From NCBI GenBank assembly GCA_003353955.1, contig PIVJ01000007.1, positions 1 to 59,187 of the forward strand: a stretch of 59,187 bases of DNA, in the 5' to 3' direction. Below, piece after piece: positions 44,695-55,700 of the stretch (position 1 is its first letter; the number at the start of each line of letters is the position of its first letter). The DNA is from Bacteroidota bacterium. GTDB taxonomy: Bacteria; Bacteroidota; Bacteroidia; Bacteroidales; GCA-2711565. The translations under genes and the position numbers were made by a program. The notes under the pieces are model-generated. The model had not been told where the DNA came from. It did not search any database and saw nothing but the letters and a program-made list of their open reading frames with translations.

Positions 44695-44739
44695 TGTTCG
44701 ACTTAAACAAATATGGTGGAAAGTAATCCATGATCAATT

Positions 44740-45411
44740 TTATTGGTTTAAAATTGCTTCGGCAAATTTGAGGTCGATGGATCGTGTAATTTTTATGTTT
44801 TCATAATTTCCTTCAGAGAGATAAACTTTTTCGCCACTTGCTTCCACAACATTGGCATCGTCAGTAAACTTTTCCTGATACGATTGTTGATAAGCTTTTT
44901 TAAGTTGGGTGCTGTGAAATACCTGTGGAGTTTGTATTAACCGAAGAGTTTTACGATTGATGGCCCTGTTACCTTTTTCCGTCAATTCTCTTACTGATTC
45001 ATTAATTTCAATAACAGGTACAGCTGAGCCAAATGAGTCAGCAGTTTCAAATACATTTCGAATGGTTTTTAAATCAACCAGTGGCCTAACCCCATCGTGG
45101 ATAGCAATCAACCCTTTGTTTGGCGTATTCTCCATTCCGTTTTTAACAGAAAAGAACCGATTTGTCCCACCTTTTACTAATTTATGCTCGATGTTAATTT
45201 GGTGTTTTACGCAAAGATTTTTCCAATCGTTAATATATGCTTCAGGTAAAACTAATATGATTCGGATGTTGGCATCAAACTCTTTAAAAATTTTAAGACT
45301 ATAATACAAAATTGGCATTCCATCTAAAAGCAAAAATTGTTTTGGAACTTTTTGTTCCATACGTTGTCCGGTACCTCCCGCTAAAATTATTACTGTTTTT
45401 GATTGTGCCAT
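44740..45411 (-). CDS. ispD: 2-C-methyl-D-erythritol 4-phosphate cytidylyltransferase
   Basis: The 223-aa protein has AGGTGQRMEQKVPKQFLLL at the N-terminus, which binds CTP, and the family blocks HDGVRPLV, AVPVIEINES, TPQVFH and FTDDANVVEA. It makes CDP-ME in the non-mevalonate isoprenoid pathway. The order queA-ispD-ruvC on one strand suggests a shared transcript. Confidence 0.94.
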   Translation of the reverse strand: MAQSKTVIILAGGTGQRMEQKVPKQFLLLDGMPILYYSLKIFKEFDANIRIILVLPEAYINDWKNLCVKHQINIEHKLVKGGTNRFFSVKNGMENTPNKGLIAIHDGVRPLVDLKTIRNVFETADSFGSAVPVIEINESVRELTEKGNRAINRKTLRLIQTPQVFHSTQLKKAYQQSYQEKFTDDANVVEASGEKVYLSEGNYENIKITRSIDLKFAEAILNQ

Positions 45412-45471
45412 AAATTGAAAAGAAGGTCCCTCTATTAATGGGGATTGGTATACGTTTTTAAGATTACAGTA

Positions 45472-46521
45472 CTAGATAATTAACATTGCATCTCCGTAAG
45501 TGAAGAATTGATATTTATGTTCGATGGCCTCTTTATACGCTTTCTTCAGAAAATCAAATCCTGCAAATGCAGATACCATCATCATCATTGATGATTGTGG
45601 AAGGTGAAAGTTACTGACCATACTGTTTGCTACGCGAAATTTATAAGGTGGAAAAATGAATTTATTTGTCCAACCATCAAATGGTTTAACAAGACTGGAA
45701 ATGGAAACAGATGATTCCATCGCCTTCATCGAAGTTGTTCCAATGGCACAAATCTTTTTCTTATTTTCTTTTGCCCGATTGATAATAGAAGCATTTTCAC
45801 TTTTGATTATTACTTCTTCCGAATCCATTTTATGCTTGGTTAAATCTTCAACTTCAATATTTCGAAAATTTCCCAATCCAGCATGAAGCGTAATTTCTGC
45901 AAATTCTACTCCGACAAGTTCAAGTCGCTTCATCAATTCACGGCTAAAATGTAATCCAGCTGTCGGAGCAGCTACAGCACCTTCATGTTTGGCATAAATA
46001 GTTTGATATCTCTCTGTGTCTTCAGGCAATGTTTCTCTTTGATGTATTTTGGGTAAAGGAGTTTTCCCTAGCGTGTAAATAGTTTCTTTAAAATCTTCGT
46101 AAGGACCATCAAAGAGAAATCGTAAGGTTCGGCCACGAGAAGTTGTATTATCAATTACCTCAGCTACTAATAACTCATCTTCTCCAAAGTAAAGTTTATT
46201 CCCTATGCGGATTTTACGTGCAGGATCAACCAAAACATCCCAAAGTCGTGTTTCTCTATTTAGCTCTCTCAATAAAAAGACTTCAATTTTAGCACCTGTT
46301 TTTTCTTTTTCTCCAAACAATCGTGCAGGAAACACTTTTGTGTTATTGATGGTAAATACATCGCCATTTCCAAAGTATTCTAAAATGTCCTTAAAGGATC
46401 GATGTTCGATACTTTGTTTTTTGCGATCTAATACCATTAATTTAGTATCACCCCGATTTTCTGGTGGATAACTGGCAATAAGTTCTGGTGGTAAATTGTA
46501 TCTAAATTGAGATAGTTTCAT
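45472..46521 (-). CDS. queA: S-adenosylmethionine:tRNA ribosyltransferase-isomerase
   Basis: The 349-aa protein has [20 protein letters not shown] at the start, the family blocks [33 protein letters not shown], and the end GYGDAMLI-like YGDAMLII. It transfers the ribosyl group of SAM to preQ1-tRNA in queuosine synthesis. A Bacteroidetes-type promoter is visible just upstream. Confidence 0.95.
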   Translation of the reverse strand: MKLSQFRYNLPPELIASYPPENRGDTKLMVLDRKKQSIEHRSFKDILEYFGNGDVFTINNTKVFPARLFGEKEKTGAKIEVFLLRELNRETRLWDVLVDPARKIRIGNKLYFGEDELLVAEVIDNTTSRGRTLRFLFDGPYEDFKETIYTLGKTPLPKIHQRETLPEDTERYQTIYAKHEGAVAAPTAGLHFSRELMKRLELVGVEFAEITLHAGLGNFRNIEVEDLTKHKMDSEEVIIKSENASIINRAKENKKKICAIGTTSMKAMESSVSISSLVKPFDGWTNKFIFPPYKFRVANSMVSNFHLPQSSMMMMVSAFAGFDFLKKAYKEAIEHKYQFFTYGDAMLII

Positions 46522-46550
46522 AGATGTTTTTATTGGTACGTAAAAGGGCG

Positions 46551-46581
46551 CAAAAGTAGTGAATATTTAAAGAAAAGTCAA
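46551..46581 (-). promoter_or_regulatory. Bacteroidetes-type promoter of queA
   Basis: On the minus strand TTGAC (from 46581) is followed 20 bases later by TACTTTTG (46558-46551), a good TTG/TAnnTTTG pair. The queA ATG lies 30 bases downstream. Confidence 0.5.
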
Positions 46582-46635
46582 GTGCTCGCCTTTCTAAAAT
46601 AATAAATACCAGATGCTTTGTCAAGTATTTAAATT

Positions 46636-47352
46636 TTATTTAAGATCTATTAACATTTTTTTAAATTCTTCAATCTCCATGGCATTGGCTAAATTAAATT
46701 CACCGATTCGGGTTCGAACCAAAGAGCTAAGATGCGAACCACATTCAAGCTTTTTCCCAAAATCATTTGCCAATGAGCGAATGTAAGTCCCTTTGCTACA
46801 AACAACTCTAAAAGACACAATGGGTAAATCAATATTGGGTAATTCGAATTCTTTTATATGTACAATTTTAGATTTAATGTTTACATTCTGATTATTTCGG
46901 GCATAATTATAAGCCCGCTTCCCATCAATTTTTATGGCTGAGAATACCGGTGGAGTTTGTTCTATTTCTCCGATAAATTCTCGCGTTGTTTTAGTTAAAA
47001 GTTTTTTTGTGAGATGATTTATTGAATACGTATGATCAATTTCAGTTTCCTTGTCGAAGGATGGAGTGGTTTCTCCCATCGTGAATGTGCCCGTATATTC
47101 TTTTTCGAGTCCCTGATAACTTTCAATTTTTTTAGTGAATTTACCTGTACAGATAATTAATAATCCGGATGCAAGTGGATCCAACGTTCCGGCATGCCCA
47201 ACTTTAATTTTCTTTATTTGGGCATGATGTTTTAATAAGTAACGAATGTTCTTTACAACATCAAACGAAGTCCATTTATAGGGCTTTATTATTAAGAGCA
47301 CTTCTCCCGCAGGGAAGTTAAATGAAGTGGGTAGATGAATATTTTCGGTCAT
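46636..47352 (-). CDS. truB: tRNA pseudouridine-55 synthase
   Basis: The 238-aa protein has KPYKWTSFDVVKNIR, the catalytic Asp in GHAGTLDPLASGLL (around 57), KEYTGTFTMG and CSKGTYIRSLANDFG. It makes pseudouridine 55 in the T-loop of tRNAs. It lies 3 bases after uppP in an uppP-truB arrangement typical of Bacteroidetes. Confidence 0.95.
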   Translation of the reverse strand: MTENIHLPTSFNFPAGEVLLIIKPYKWTSFDVVKNIRYLLKHHAQIKKIKVGHAGTLDPLASGLLIICTGKFTKKIESYQGLEKEYTGTFTMGETTPSFDKETEIDHTYSINHLTKKLLTKTTREFIGEIEQTPPVFSAIKIDGKRAYNYARNNQNVNIKSKIVHIKEFELPNIDLPIVSFRVVCSKGTYIRSLANDFGKKLECGSHLSSLVRTRIGEFNLANAMEIEEFKKMLIDLK

Positions 47353-47355
47353 ATT

Positions 47356-48138
47356 TTAAGCCATTATTATTGCAATTAAACCGATTATAAAACAATAGAC
47401 TGAGAAATAAATTAATTTGCCTCTGCTAACAATTTTTATCATCCATTTACAGGCGAGAACTCCTGTTATAAAGGCAGCAATAAATCCTACCAACAAAGGA
47501 ACAATCCCAACAGATGTTGAAATTACTGTTTCATCACTTACAATGTTTTTTAAGTTGGCGCCGATAATGGGAATTAGCACCATTAAAAATGAAAATTTTG
47601 CAATTAATTCTTTGCGATTCCCAATAAGTAAGCCTGTTGCAATAGTTGCTCCAGAGCGCGAGACTCCGGGTAAAACTGCTGCTGCCTGAGCCACACCGAT
47701 AAGTAATGAGTCAAAAAATGTAATCTCTCTTTTTTGTGATTTTCTGACATAAGTTAAGGCTAATAAAGCGGATGTAACAATCAACATAATTCCAACGAAT
47801 CGAATATTTCCACTAAAGAAACTTTCAATTTCATCAATAAAAAACAGCCCAAGAATTGCAACAGGAATAATGGAGATTGCGATTTTAATTATATAAGCCA
47901 TTTCATCATTCCATTTTGCCTTTAATAATCCTTTTAGGAGCAGTAAAAGATCTTTATAAAAAATTGCAATTGTGCTCAGAACTGTAGCACCATGAACCAC
48001 CACGGTAAATATCATACTGCGCTCTGCATTAACACCCATTATGGCTTTTCCCAGTTCAAGATGGCCGCTGCTGCTTACAGGTAGAAATTCTGTTAATCCT
48101 TGAATGATTCCCAAAATAAGTGCCTCGAGCCAAGTCAT
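47356..48138 (-). CDS. uppP: Undecaprenyl-diphosphate phosphatase
   Basis: The 260-aa membrane protein carries LTEFLPVSSSGHLEL near the N-terminus and PGVSRSGATIATGLL (around 165), the two BacA/UppP active-site motifs, with about eight hydrophobic helices. It recycles the lipid carrier used for peptidoglycan and surface polysaccharide. The frame is open to 48186; ATG 48138 gives the usual start MTWLEALILGIIQG. Confidence 0.94.
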   Translation of the reverse strand: MTWLEALILGIIQGLTEFLPVSSSGHLELGKAIMGVNAERSMIFTVVVHGATVLSTIAIFYKDLLLLLKGLLKAKWNDEMAYIIKIAISIIPVAILGLFFIDEIESFFSGNIRFVGIMLIVTSALLALTYVRKSQKREITFFDSLLIGVAQAAAVLPGVSRSGATIATGLLIGNRKELIAKFSFLMVLIPIIGANLKNIVSDETVISTSVGIVPLLVGFIAAFITGVLACKWMIKIVSRGKLIYFSVYCFIIGLIAIIMA

Positions 48139-48191
48139 AGTATCAGCTAGTTTTAAAAGAGTTGTTTCGAATTTAAATTTGACCAATAATT

Positions 48192-48488
48192 TTATTTTGG
48201 CCGCTTCATGATGGCAAAAACCTCAACAATATATCCGGCGATTATTAAAACAGGAGCAAGTGTTAATCGTCGAAAATTAAAAATCTTATCGCTAAAAACA
48301 GTGGGGTCGTCAGAACCACCTCCAATCATGAGCAGAAATCCAAGGGTAATTAAAAAGATACCCAAAATCAATAAACGATAATTTTGTTTGGTAAATGAAA
48401 ATGATACCAGGTCATCTCCCGTTTTTTGTTTTTTGGGTTGAATAAGATCAGATTTTGTCTTTGACTTAAATTTATTTTTTTTTGTCAT
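48192..48488 (-). CDS. DUF3098 family small membrane protein
   Basis: The 98-aa protein has a basic N-terminus and two membrane helices (about 34-52 and 74-92) with LLMIGGGSDDP between them. This is the DUF3098 pattern, almost always encoded between ftsX and uppP in Bacteroidetes, as here. Function is unknown; position suggests a cell-division or envelope role. Confidence 0.85.
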   Translation of the reverse strand: MTKKNKFKSKTKSDLIQPKKQKTGDDLVSFSFTKQNYRLLILGIFLITLGFLLMIGGGSDDPTVFSDKIFNFRRLTLAPVLIIAGYIVEVFAIMKRPK

Positions 48489-48555
48489 TTTTTTGGGTGT
48501 ATTTCTCTCGCAAAAATAATAGTATTTTTATATATAAATATCTAATTAACTTTTT

Positions 48556-49434
48556 TTAATAATACAGATCGTCGGTTTTTATCTTCAGATACTTCCGTGT
48601 GGCAAAAAATGTTGAAAACCACGAAATAAAAATACCGGATAAAACAACAGCTGAAAATAAAATTATAAAAATGTTAACATCCTGTAATGCTACCAATTCA
48701 GGCATTTCACGCTGGGCGAAGTAAATAATACCTCCAATAAGAATGATGGCAAAAAATGCACTGTATAGTCCCATTATAATTCCCCTGATTAAAAATGGCC
48801 TTCTGATAAAACCCCGGGTAGCTCCGACCAACAACATACTTTTAATCAAAAATCTTTTTGAATAAACCGATAGCCGAATGGTATTATTAATGAGCGCAAT
48901 AGAAATAATTGATAACAGCCCGCTAAATCCTAAAATTATCAGGCTGATTTTTTGAATATTTTGATTAATGGCCTGTACCAATGATTTTTGATAAAATACT
49001 TCTTTTACATTTTTATTAGCCAGCAATTCCTTCTCGATCCCCTCAATACTTTCAATCGTTGCATATTCAGCTTTCAACCGAAGGTCAATCGAGGGAGGCA
49101 GGGGATTAAATCCCAGAAAACTAATAAAATCTTCCCCTAAGTCATTTTTCATCTCTTCGGCAGCCTTTTCCTTTGTAATATATTCAGTTGATTTTGCGTA
49201 TAAAGTAGCATCTAACATTTTTTGTAGCTGAACGATCTCTGCCTCTCGGGCATCCTCCTTCATCATTATTCGAATACCGATGTTTTCTTTTACATGATCC
49301 GAAAGTCTTTGTGCGTACAATATTAGCAGTCCAAGTGTACCCAACATAAATAAAACCAAGGTGATACTTACGAAGGTTGTTAAGTAAGAAGATTGTAATC
49401 TTCGGCTATTGTATTTTCCATCTTTACTGATCAT
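48556..49434 (-). CDS. ftsX: Cell-division ABC-transporter-like permease FtsX
   Basis: The 292-aa protein has one N-terminal membrane helix (about 24-46), a periplasmic domain with GIRIMMKEDAREAEI and FISFLGFNPLPPSI, and three further helices at the C-terminal end. FtsX works with the ATPase FtsE to control peptidoglycan hydrolases at division; ftsE is not adjacent. I chose ATG 49434 (MISKDGKYN) over the upstream start at 49464, which adds only hydrophobic leader residues. Confidence 0.9.
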   Translation of the reverse strand: MISKDGKYNSRRLQSSYLTTFVSITLVLFMLGTLGLLILYAQRLSDHVKENIGIRIMMKEDAREAEIVQLQKMLDATLYAKSTEYITKEKAAEEMKNDLGEDFISFLGFNPLPPSIDLRLKAEYATIESIEGIEKELLANKNVKEVFYQKSLVQAINQNIQKISLIILGFSGLLSIISIALINNTIRLSVYSKRFLIKSMLLVGATRGFIRRPFLIRGIIMGLYSAFFAIILIGGIIYFAQREMPELVALQDVNIFIILFSAVVLSGIFISWFSTFFATRKYLKIKTDDLYY

Positions 49435-49468
49435 AAAGGCTGTTATTAAAGCTAAAATAAACAAATTA

Positions 49469-49627
49469 AATCAGTGAGACTTTGATTTTGTGAAACAAAA
49501 TTAATTAGGCGAAGTGATCCTTCGACTTCCCGCTCAGGATCTTGTGGGTTATATTCCTCGCCCCTTGGGGCGAAATAAAACAGAATTCATCATGATACCC
49601 CGTTCGCTTGCGGCGGGGAGCTTCATT
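49469..49627. repeat. Interspersed repeat, copy 3 with inverted core
   Basis: The third copy lies in the 374-base gap between ftsX and leuS. It runs AATCAGTGAGAC to GAGCTTCATT, like copies 1 and 2. Its first hairpin reads GATCC-TTCGACTTCCCGCTCA-GGATC: the inner part is the reverse complement of the TGAGCG...AAGTCGAA found in the other copies, while the flanks keep the same orientation. The rest of the gap (49628-49808) holds only A/T-rich sequence and the leuS leader, with TAACTTCG at 49757 as a possible -7 box. Confidence 0.85.
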
Positions 49628-49808
49628 AAGAAAAAAATTTCAAATTCAGAATTCGTTTTTCAATTTCAATTATACTACATTTTGATTAATCCTTAAAAGA
49701 TTAGAATCGTGCGAGATTAACAAAGATTGATTTATCATTATTTAGCATCTTTTTCCTAACTTCGCAGCCTAAATAAGCAACCTTATTAACGATAAATAAT
49801 CTAAAATA

Positions 49809-52571
49809 ATGGACTATAATTTTTCGGAAATTGAACCTAAATGGCAGCGATACTGGAGCGAGAATAAAACTTTTAAGGTAGAAATAGATCACGCCAAGCC
49901 AAAATTTTATGTGCTTGACATGTTTCCTTATCCTTCAGGGGCAGGACTACATGTAGGTCATCCGCTGGGTTATATTGCTTCCGATATTTATGCCCGTTAT
50001 ATGCGGCAGAATGGATATAATGTGTTGCATCCGATGGGTTACGACGCTTACGGATTACCAGCCGAACAATACGCCATTCAAACAGGTACGCATCCTGATG
50101 TTACCACCAAAAAAAACATTAATCGATATCGGAAACAACTGGACAAAATTGGTTTTTCGTTTGATTGGGATCGCGAAGTTAGAACTTGTGACCCTAATTA
50201 TTATAAATGGACACAATGGACTTTTATTCAATTGTTCCACTCATGGTATAATAAGGATACCAAAAAGGCTGAAGCGGTTAAAGACTTAGTAGCCACATTT
50301 GAGAAAATTGGAAACCACCAATTAAATGCATCCACAGATTTTGAAGGAATCTTTAGTGCAGACGAATGGAATGAGATGAATGAAAAAGCGCAGCAGGATA
50401 TGTTGATGAATTATCGGCTGGCATACTTATCAGAAGCCATGGTTAATTGGTGCCCCGAACTTGGAACTGTGTTGGCTAATGACGAGGTGAAAGAAGGCCT
50501 GTCAGAACGTGGCGGTCATCCGGTGAAACGTAGATTAATGAAACAATGGTCGTTGAGAATTACCGCATACGCGCAACGTTTACTTGATGGATTGGATAAA
50601 ATTGACTGGTCAGATTCATTGAAGGAAATGCAACGAAATTGGATTGGTCGATCAGATGGGGCAACAATATATTTCGGAATTAAGGGATTTGAAGATAAAT
50701 TAGAAGTTTTTACAACCAGGCCTGATACCTTATTTGGGGCGACTTACATGGTGTTAGCTCCAGAGCATGAAATCGTAAATAAAATTACAACGTCCGACCG
50801 AAAAGAGAAAATCGATAAATATATTGCATGGGCAAAAAATCGTTCGGAGCGAGAACGCCAATCAGAGGTTAAAAATATTAGCGGTGAATTTACCGGAGCT
50901 TTTGGCATTAATCCCTTAAATGGAAAAAAGATTCCTATTTGGGTTGCAGATTATGTATTGGCTGGTTATGGATCTGGTGCCATTATGGCTGTTCCCGCAC
51001 ACGATAGCAGAGATTATACTTTTGCCAAGCACTTTGAGTTGCCAATTATTCAGGTAGTTTCGGGCGGTGATATTTCCGAGGAATCATTTGATGCCAAAGA
51101 AGGCAAAATGATAAATTCAGGATTTATGGACGGCATGGATGTAAAAGAAGCAATTCAAGCTACAATTTCAAAAGTCAATGAACTGAATGTAGGATTCAGT
51201 ACGGTGAATTATCGTTTACGCGATGCAATTTTTAGCCGTCAGCGATATTGGGGAGAGCCGTTTCCAGTTTATTATAAAGACGGAATTCCTTATACACTTA
51301 GTGAAGATAAATTACCCTTGTCCCTACCTGAAGTTGATAAATATTTACCTACCGAATCAGGTAAACCACCATTGGCTCGGGCTCAAAATTGGGCTACAGA
51401 TAAGGGCTATCCATTGGAAACGAATACCATGCCTGGATTTGCAGGCTCAAGTGCTTATTACTTGCGCTATACCGATCCGCATAACGAAGATGAATATTTC
51501 TCTAAAGAGGCAAATGAATATTGGCAAAATGTAGACCTTTATATCGGAGGAGATGAGCATGCTGTTGGCCATCTGCTTTATTCGCGTTTCTGGAATAAAT
51601 TCTTATTTGATATCGGAATGGTTAAGAAGGACGAACCCTTCAAAAAATTAATTAATCAGGGAAAAATTCAGGGACGATCGAGCTTTGTTTATCGCATAAA
51701 CGGAACGAAAAAATTTGTTTCATTTGGATTGAGAAAAAAATACAAAACCACCCGCTTACATGTAGATATTGACATGGTTGATAATGATGTATTGGACATA
51801 GCGACATTCGTAAAGTGGAGGGATGAATTTACTGACGCAGAATTTATTTTGGAAGATGGTAAATATATTTGCGGGCACGAAATCGAAAAAATGTCCAAGT
51901 CAAAACACAATGTACAAAGTCCTGATTTATTAATTGAAAAATACGGTGCCGACACTTTGCGTTTGTATGAAATGTTTTTGGGTCCTCTCGAAAATCATAA
52001 GCCTTGGGACACAAAAGGCATCGAAGGCGTTTTTCGCTTCATGAAAAAGCTGTGGAAACTTTATCATAATGAAAACAATCAGTTTGTTGTTTCAGAAGAA
52101 GAGCCAACCAACGATGAATTAAAAATACTTCATAAAACCATTAAAAAAATAATGGACGATATTAATCGGTTTTCATTTAATACCGCTATAAGTGCTTTTA
52201 TGATTTGTGTGAATGAACTTACAGAGTTGAAATGTAATAAGCGCAAAATTTTATCAGATTTGGCAATTTTAATTTCATCCAACGCCCCTCATATTGCAGA
52301 AGAACTCTGGCAATTATTGGGACATGATGATACCATAACCTACCAGAATTTTCCTGAATTTAAAGAAGAATATGTAAAAGAAAACTCATTCTCATATCCT
52401 GTATCATTTAATGGTAAAATGCGTTTTAAATTAGACCTTCCGATTAATATGCCACGAGATGAGATAGAAAAAGCAGTGCTGGCCGCGGAAGATGCACAAA
52501 AATGGATAGAAGGGAAAACACCAAAAAAAATCATTGTTGTTCCGAATAAAATTGTGAATATTGTGATTTAA
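49809..52571 (+). CDS. leuS: Leucyl-tRNA synthetase
   Basis: The 920-aa class I synthetase has [16 protein letters not shown] (HIGH motif), a CP1 editing domain ([35 protein letters not shown]) and MSKSKHN (KMSKS motif). It also has the insert between about 600 and 700 seen in Bacteroidetes LeuRS ([17 protein letters not shown]...). It charges tRNA-Leu. Length is in the upper normal range. Confidence 0.96.
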   Translation: MDYNFSEIEPKWQRYWSENKTFKVEIDHAKPKFYVLDMFPYPSGAGLHVGHPLGYIASDIYARYMRQNGYNVLHPMGYDAYGLPAEQYAIQTGTHPDVTTKKNINRYRKQLDKIGFSFDWDREVRTCDPNYYKWTQWTFIQLFHSWYNKDTKKAEAVKDLVATFEKIGNHQLNASTDFEGIFSADEWNEMNEKAQQDMLMNYRLAYLSEAMVNWCPELGTVLANDEVKEGLSERGGHPVKRRLMKQWSLRITAYAQRLLDGLDKIDWSDSLKEMQRNWIGRSDGATIYFGIKGFEDKLEVFTTRPDTLFGATYMVLAPEHEIVNKITTSDRKEKIDKYIAWAKNRSERERQSEVKNISGEFTGAFGINPLNGKKIPIWVADYVLAGYGSGAIMAVPAHDSRDYTFAKHFELPIIQVVSGGDISEESFDAKEGKMINSGFMDGMDVKEAIQATISKVNELNVGFSTVNYRLRDAIFSRQRYWGEPFPVYYKDGIPYTLSEDKLPLSLPEVDKYLPTESGKPPLARAQNWATDKGYPLETNTMPGFAGSSAYYLRYTDPHNEDEYFSKEANEYWQNVDLYIGGDEHAVGHLLYSRFWNKFLFDIGMVKKDEPFKKLINQGKIQGRSSFVYRINGTKKFVSFGLRKKYKTTRLHVDIDMVDNDVLDIATFVKWRDEFTDAEFILEDGKYICGHEIEKMSKSKHNVQSPDLLIEKYGADTLRLYEMFLGPLENHKPWDTKGIEGVFRFMKKLWKLYHNENNQFVVSEEEPTNDELKILHKTIKKIMDDINRFSFNTAISAFMICVNELTELKCNKRKILSDLAILISSNAPHIAEELWQLLGHDDTITYQNFPEFKEEYVKENSFSYPVSFNGKMRFKLDLPINMPRDEIEKAVLAAEDAQKWIEGKTPKKIIVVPNKIVNIVI

Positions 52572-52780
52572 CCTGATAAATGAGTCTTGGGTATAAAATA
52601 AGGACTTTTTTACAACACATTGTTCGGAATGAATTTTGTAAGTTTATACCAATTAAACATCAAAATATGTTATATTCTTCTCATGTATAATACTGATGTA
52701 TATTCAAAGCGGTTTAAAGAGGTAAGTAAAGTTAAAGCGCATCTGGAATAACAATCGGTATTATTCTATAAATCGACGAT

Positions 52781-55700
52781 ATGAAATTTCGATTCATCAT
52801 TTGCCTGTCGTTTATTATTGGCGTATCAACTTCAATAATTGGTCAAATCAGTCCCTTGAAAACTCGCACAAATACCGATTGGCTTCTTATCGATTCATTG
52901 CTTACAATCGGGTTGGAGAAATCAGCCGAGATTGAAATTAACAACGCCTATCGATTATCTAAAATATTCCAGAATCATGCAGATTTTATCAAGGCCTTAT
53001 TTTATAAATTAAAGCTTAAACAGAACAATGCAAACCCCAATGAATTTGTAAGTGAATTAGAAAATGAAATTTTAATTTCCGAAATACCTCAGTCTCAAAT
53101 ACTGCATTCCTTTTTGGGAGATTTCTATATGCAATATTACCGGATGAATCGCTGGAAGATTAACCAACGAACCCCATTACAACACACACAAAGCTCAGAA
53201 ATACTCAATTGGGATAAAACCGCATTCTTCGAAAATTCCCGAAATCATTATTTGGCTTCCCTCCAAAATTCAGATTCCCTTTATTCTATTTCAATCAAAG
53301 ATCTTAAACCCATCCTGATTAAAAATTCGTTGGGACGTAAATACTACCTAACGCTTTATGACTTATTGGCACAAAGAGCGATTCAATATTTTTCTGAGAA
53401 TCCAGACGCTGTAAAATCAAACAACAGAATAGTAACTGAATATAATTTCTTTGCATCAACTAACGAATTCTTATCTCAGGACATTCAAATTGATGATACC
53501 GATAACTATCTTATTCAGGCGATAAAAATCTATCAGTCTTTATCCCGACTCCATCATCACCATTTGGAAATAATTGCCCTGGGTAGGTCTGAGTTTATGC
53601 GCTTACAGTTTGTAAAAAATAATTTATATCCGGAAAAATTAAATGAGAAATATATTTCAGCTTTGACCGAGTTGACAAGCAGTGTTGAAGATCATGCATT
53701 AACTGCAGAAATAGATTACGAAATTGCCAGAAGTTATGCGAATGAGGGTTTAAAATATGATCCTTTTGATCATCCACAGTATCGGTGGGAAAAGGTTAAA
53801 GCCATTGAGGTTTGTAAAAGTGTACTTGATAAATTTCCTGAATCTATTGGAGGAAAAGCCTGTAAAGAGTTGTTAAAGCAAATCCAATATCCTGCGATCA
53901 ATTTGGAACTTAAATCAGGAAATCTACCCAACCTTCCTATTCTTGCTTCACTCACTTATAAAAATATTAAGAAGCTAAATTTCAGGCTTTTTAAATTACG
54001 TTCCTTAGATGAGAAAAATAATAAAATCGATAGAACAAACAAGCAAAAGATTGAATATTATCTTGGTAAAAAGCCAATTAAAGAATGGGCTCAAAGCTTA
54101 CCCAATGAAGGAGATTATCAATCTCATAATGTCCAGATCAGAATACCTGAACTGGCTGTTGGTTACTACACTTTAATGGCTTCACCTGATCCTGATTTTC
54201 ATCCGGATTCACTTCTTCAGTTAAATGAATTCTGGGCAACAGAACTTAGCTTTACCTTAAGAAATGATGTTGATGGAGGCATGGATTTGTTTGTGCTAAA
54301 TCGTAGAACCGGACTTCCTTTATCCGGAGCCAAACTAAAAATTCAATCTGGTGAGTACAATTACAGTCTTAGGAAAACTGAGTGGAAAGATGCAAAATCA
54401 TTGGTTACAACTAAAAGTGGATATTTAAGGCTGGATAATTTACACAAATATCGATCGTGTCGATTTATCTTTTCTATTAATAATGACACCCTCATTGAAA
54501 ATAGGATTTATAATCAAGGCAAAATTAATACAAGCGCAGGGAAAGAAACTTTAAATACACGTTTTTTTACAGATCGAAGTATCTATCGGCCTGGACAAAC
54601 TGTTTATTTTAAAGGAATTGTTTATAAAAAGACAGACGACAGCTTTAAAGTCGTTCAAGGTTTACCAACAAATATCTCTTTTATTGATGCTAATCGACAG
54701 CAGATTTCTTCAACAACTTTTACCACAAATTCCTTTGGTTCTTTTAATGGATCCTTTGTAATTCCCAAAGGGGTGTTGAACGGAAAGATGCAAATAAAAA
54801 ATAATTCGGGAGATACCTGGATTTCCGTTGAAGAATACAAGCGCCCCAATTTTGAAATAAAATATGATTCGATAAAAAGCCAGCATCGAATAAATGATGC
54901 TGTGCAAATTACAGGAACAGTAAACACATTTTCGGGAAGTCCTCTTGCCGGTGTACAGGGGAAATATACCGTAACACGATCTTATAATCCGATTTATTGG
55001 TGGGATCGCCCCATAATTATTTCTGAGGATAAACAAATCTCATTTGGTAAGTTTCAGGTGAATGATGCCGGAGAATTTGAGATTCAATTTAAAGCCTTGC
55101 CGGATGAACAAATTAGAAAAGAGCAACACCCTGTTTTCTTATATAAAATCAATATGGAGGTAACAGATCTTAATGGCGAAACTCAGCAAGCGGAAACTTC
55201 GATTCGATTGGCCTATACCGATCTTAAATTGGTTACTAATATTAAGGATGCAGTTGATAAAGAAAGTAATGGGTTTATTGAACTATCTGCGAGCAATATG
55301 AATGGGGTTAAGCAGGATGTAAATGTTTTGATTAGCGTATTTAAGTTAGAGGCTCCAAAAAGAATTTTTAAGAAAAGAAGCTGGCAACGGCCGGATTATT
55401 TTACAACAGATCGGGAATCTTTTTATACCTATTTCCCAAGCGATCAATTTGATAATGAAAGCGAAGTAGAAAATTGGAAAATAGATCATCAGGTTTATCA
55501 GGCGGAAATTAACACTGGGGAAGTGAATGGGCTACAATTAGAGGAATTAAAAACATGGCCATCCGGGAAATACAAAATCTCTTTTAAGGCAAGAGATGAT
55601 TTTGATGAAGAAGTAGAGACCCATCGCTATTTTACGTTATATGTTGGCAGCACCCCACAAATGCCAATTCCAGAAATTGATTTCTTTGTGTTGAATCAAA

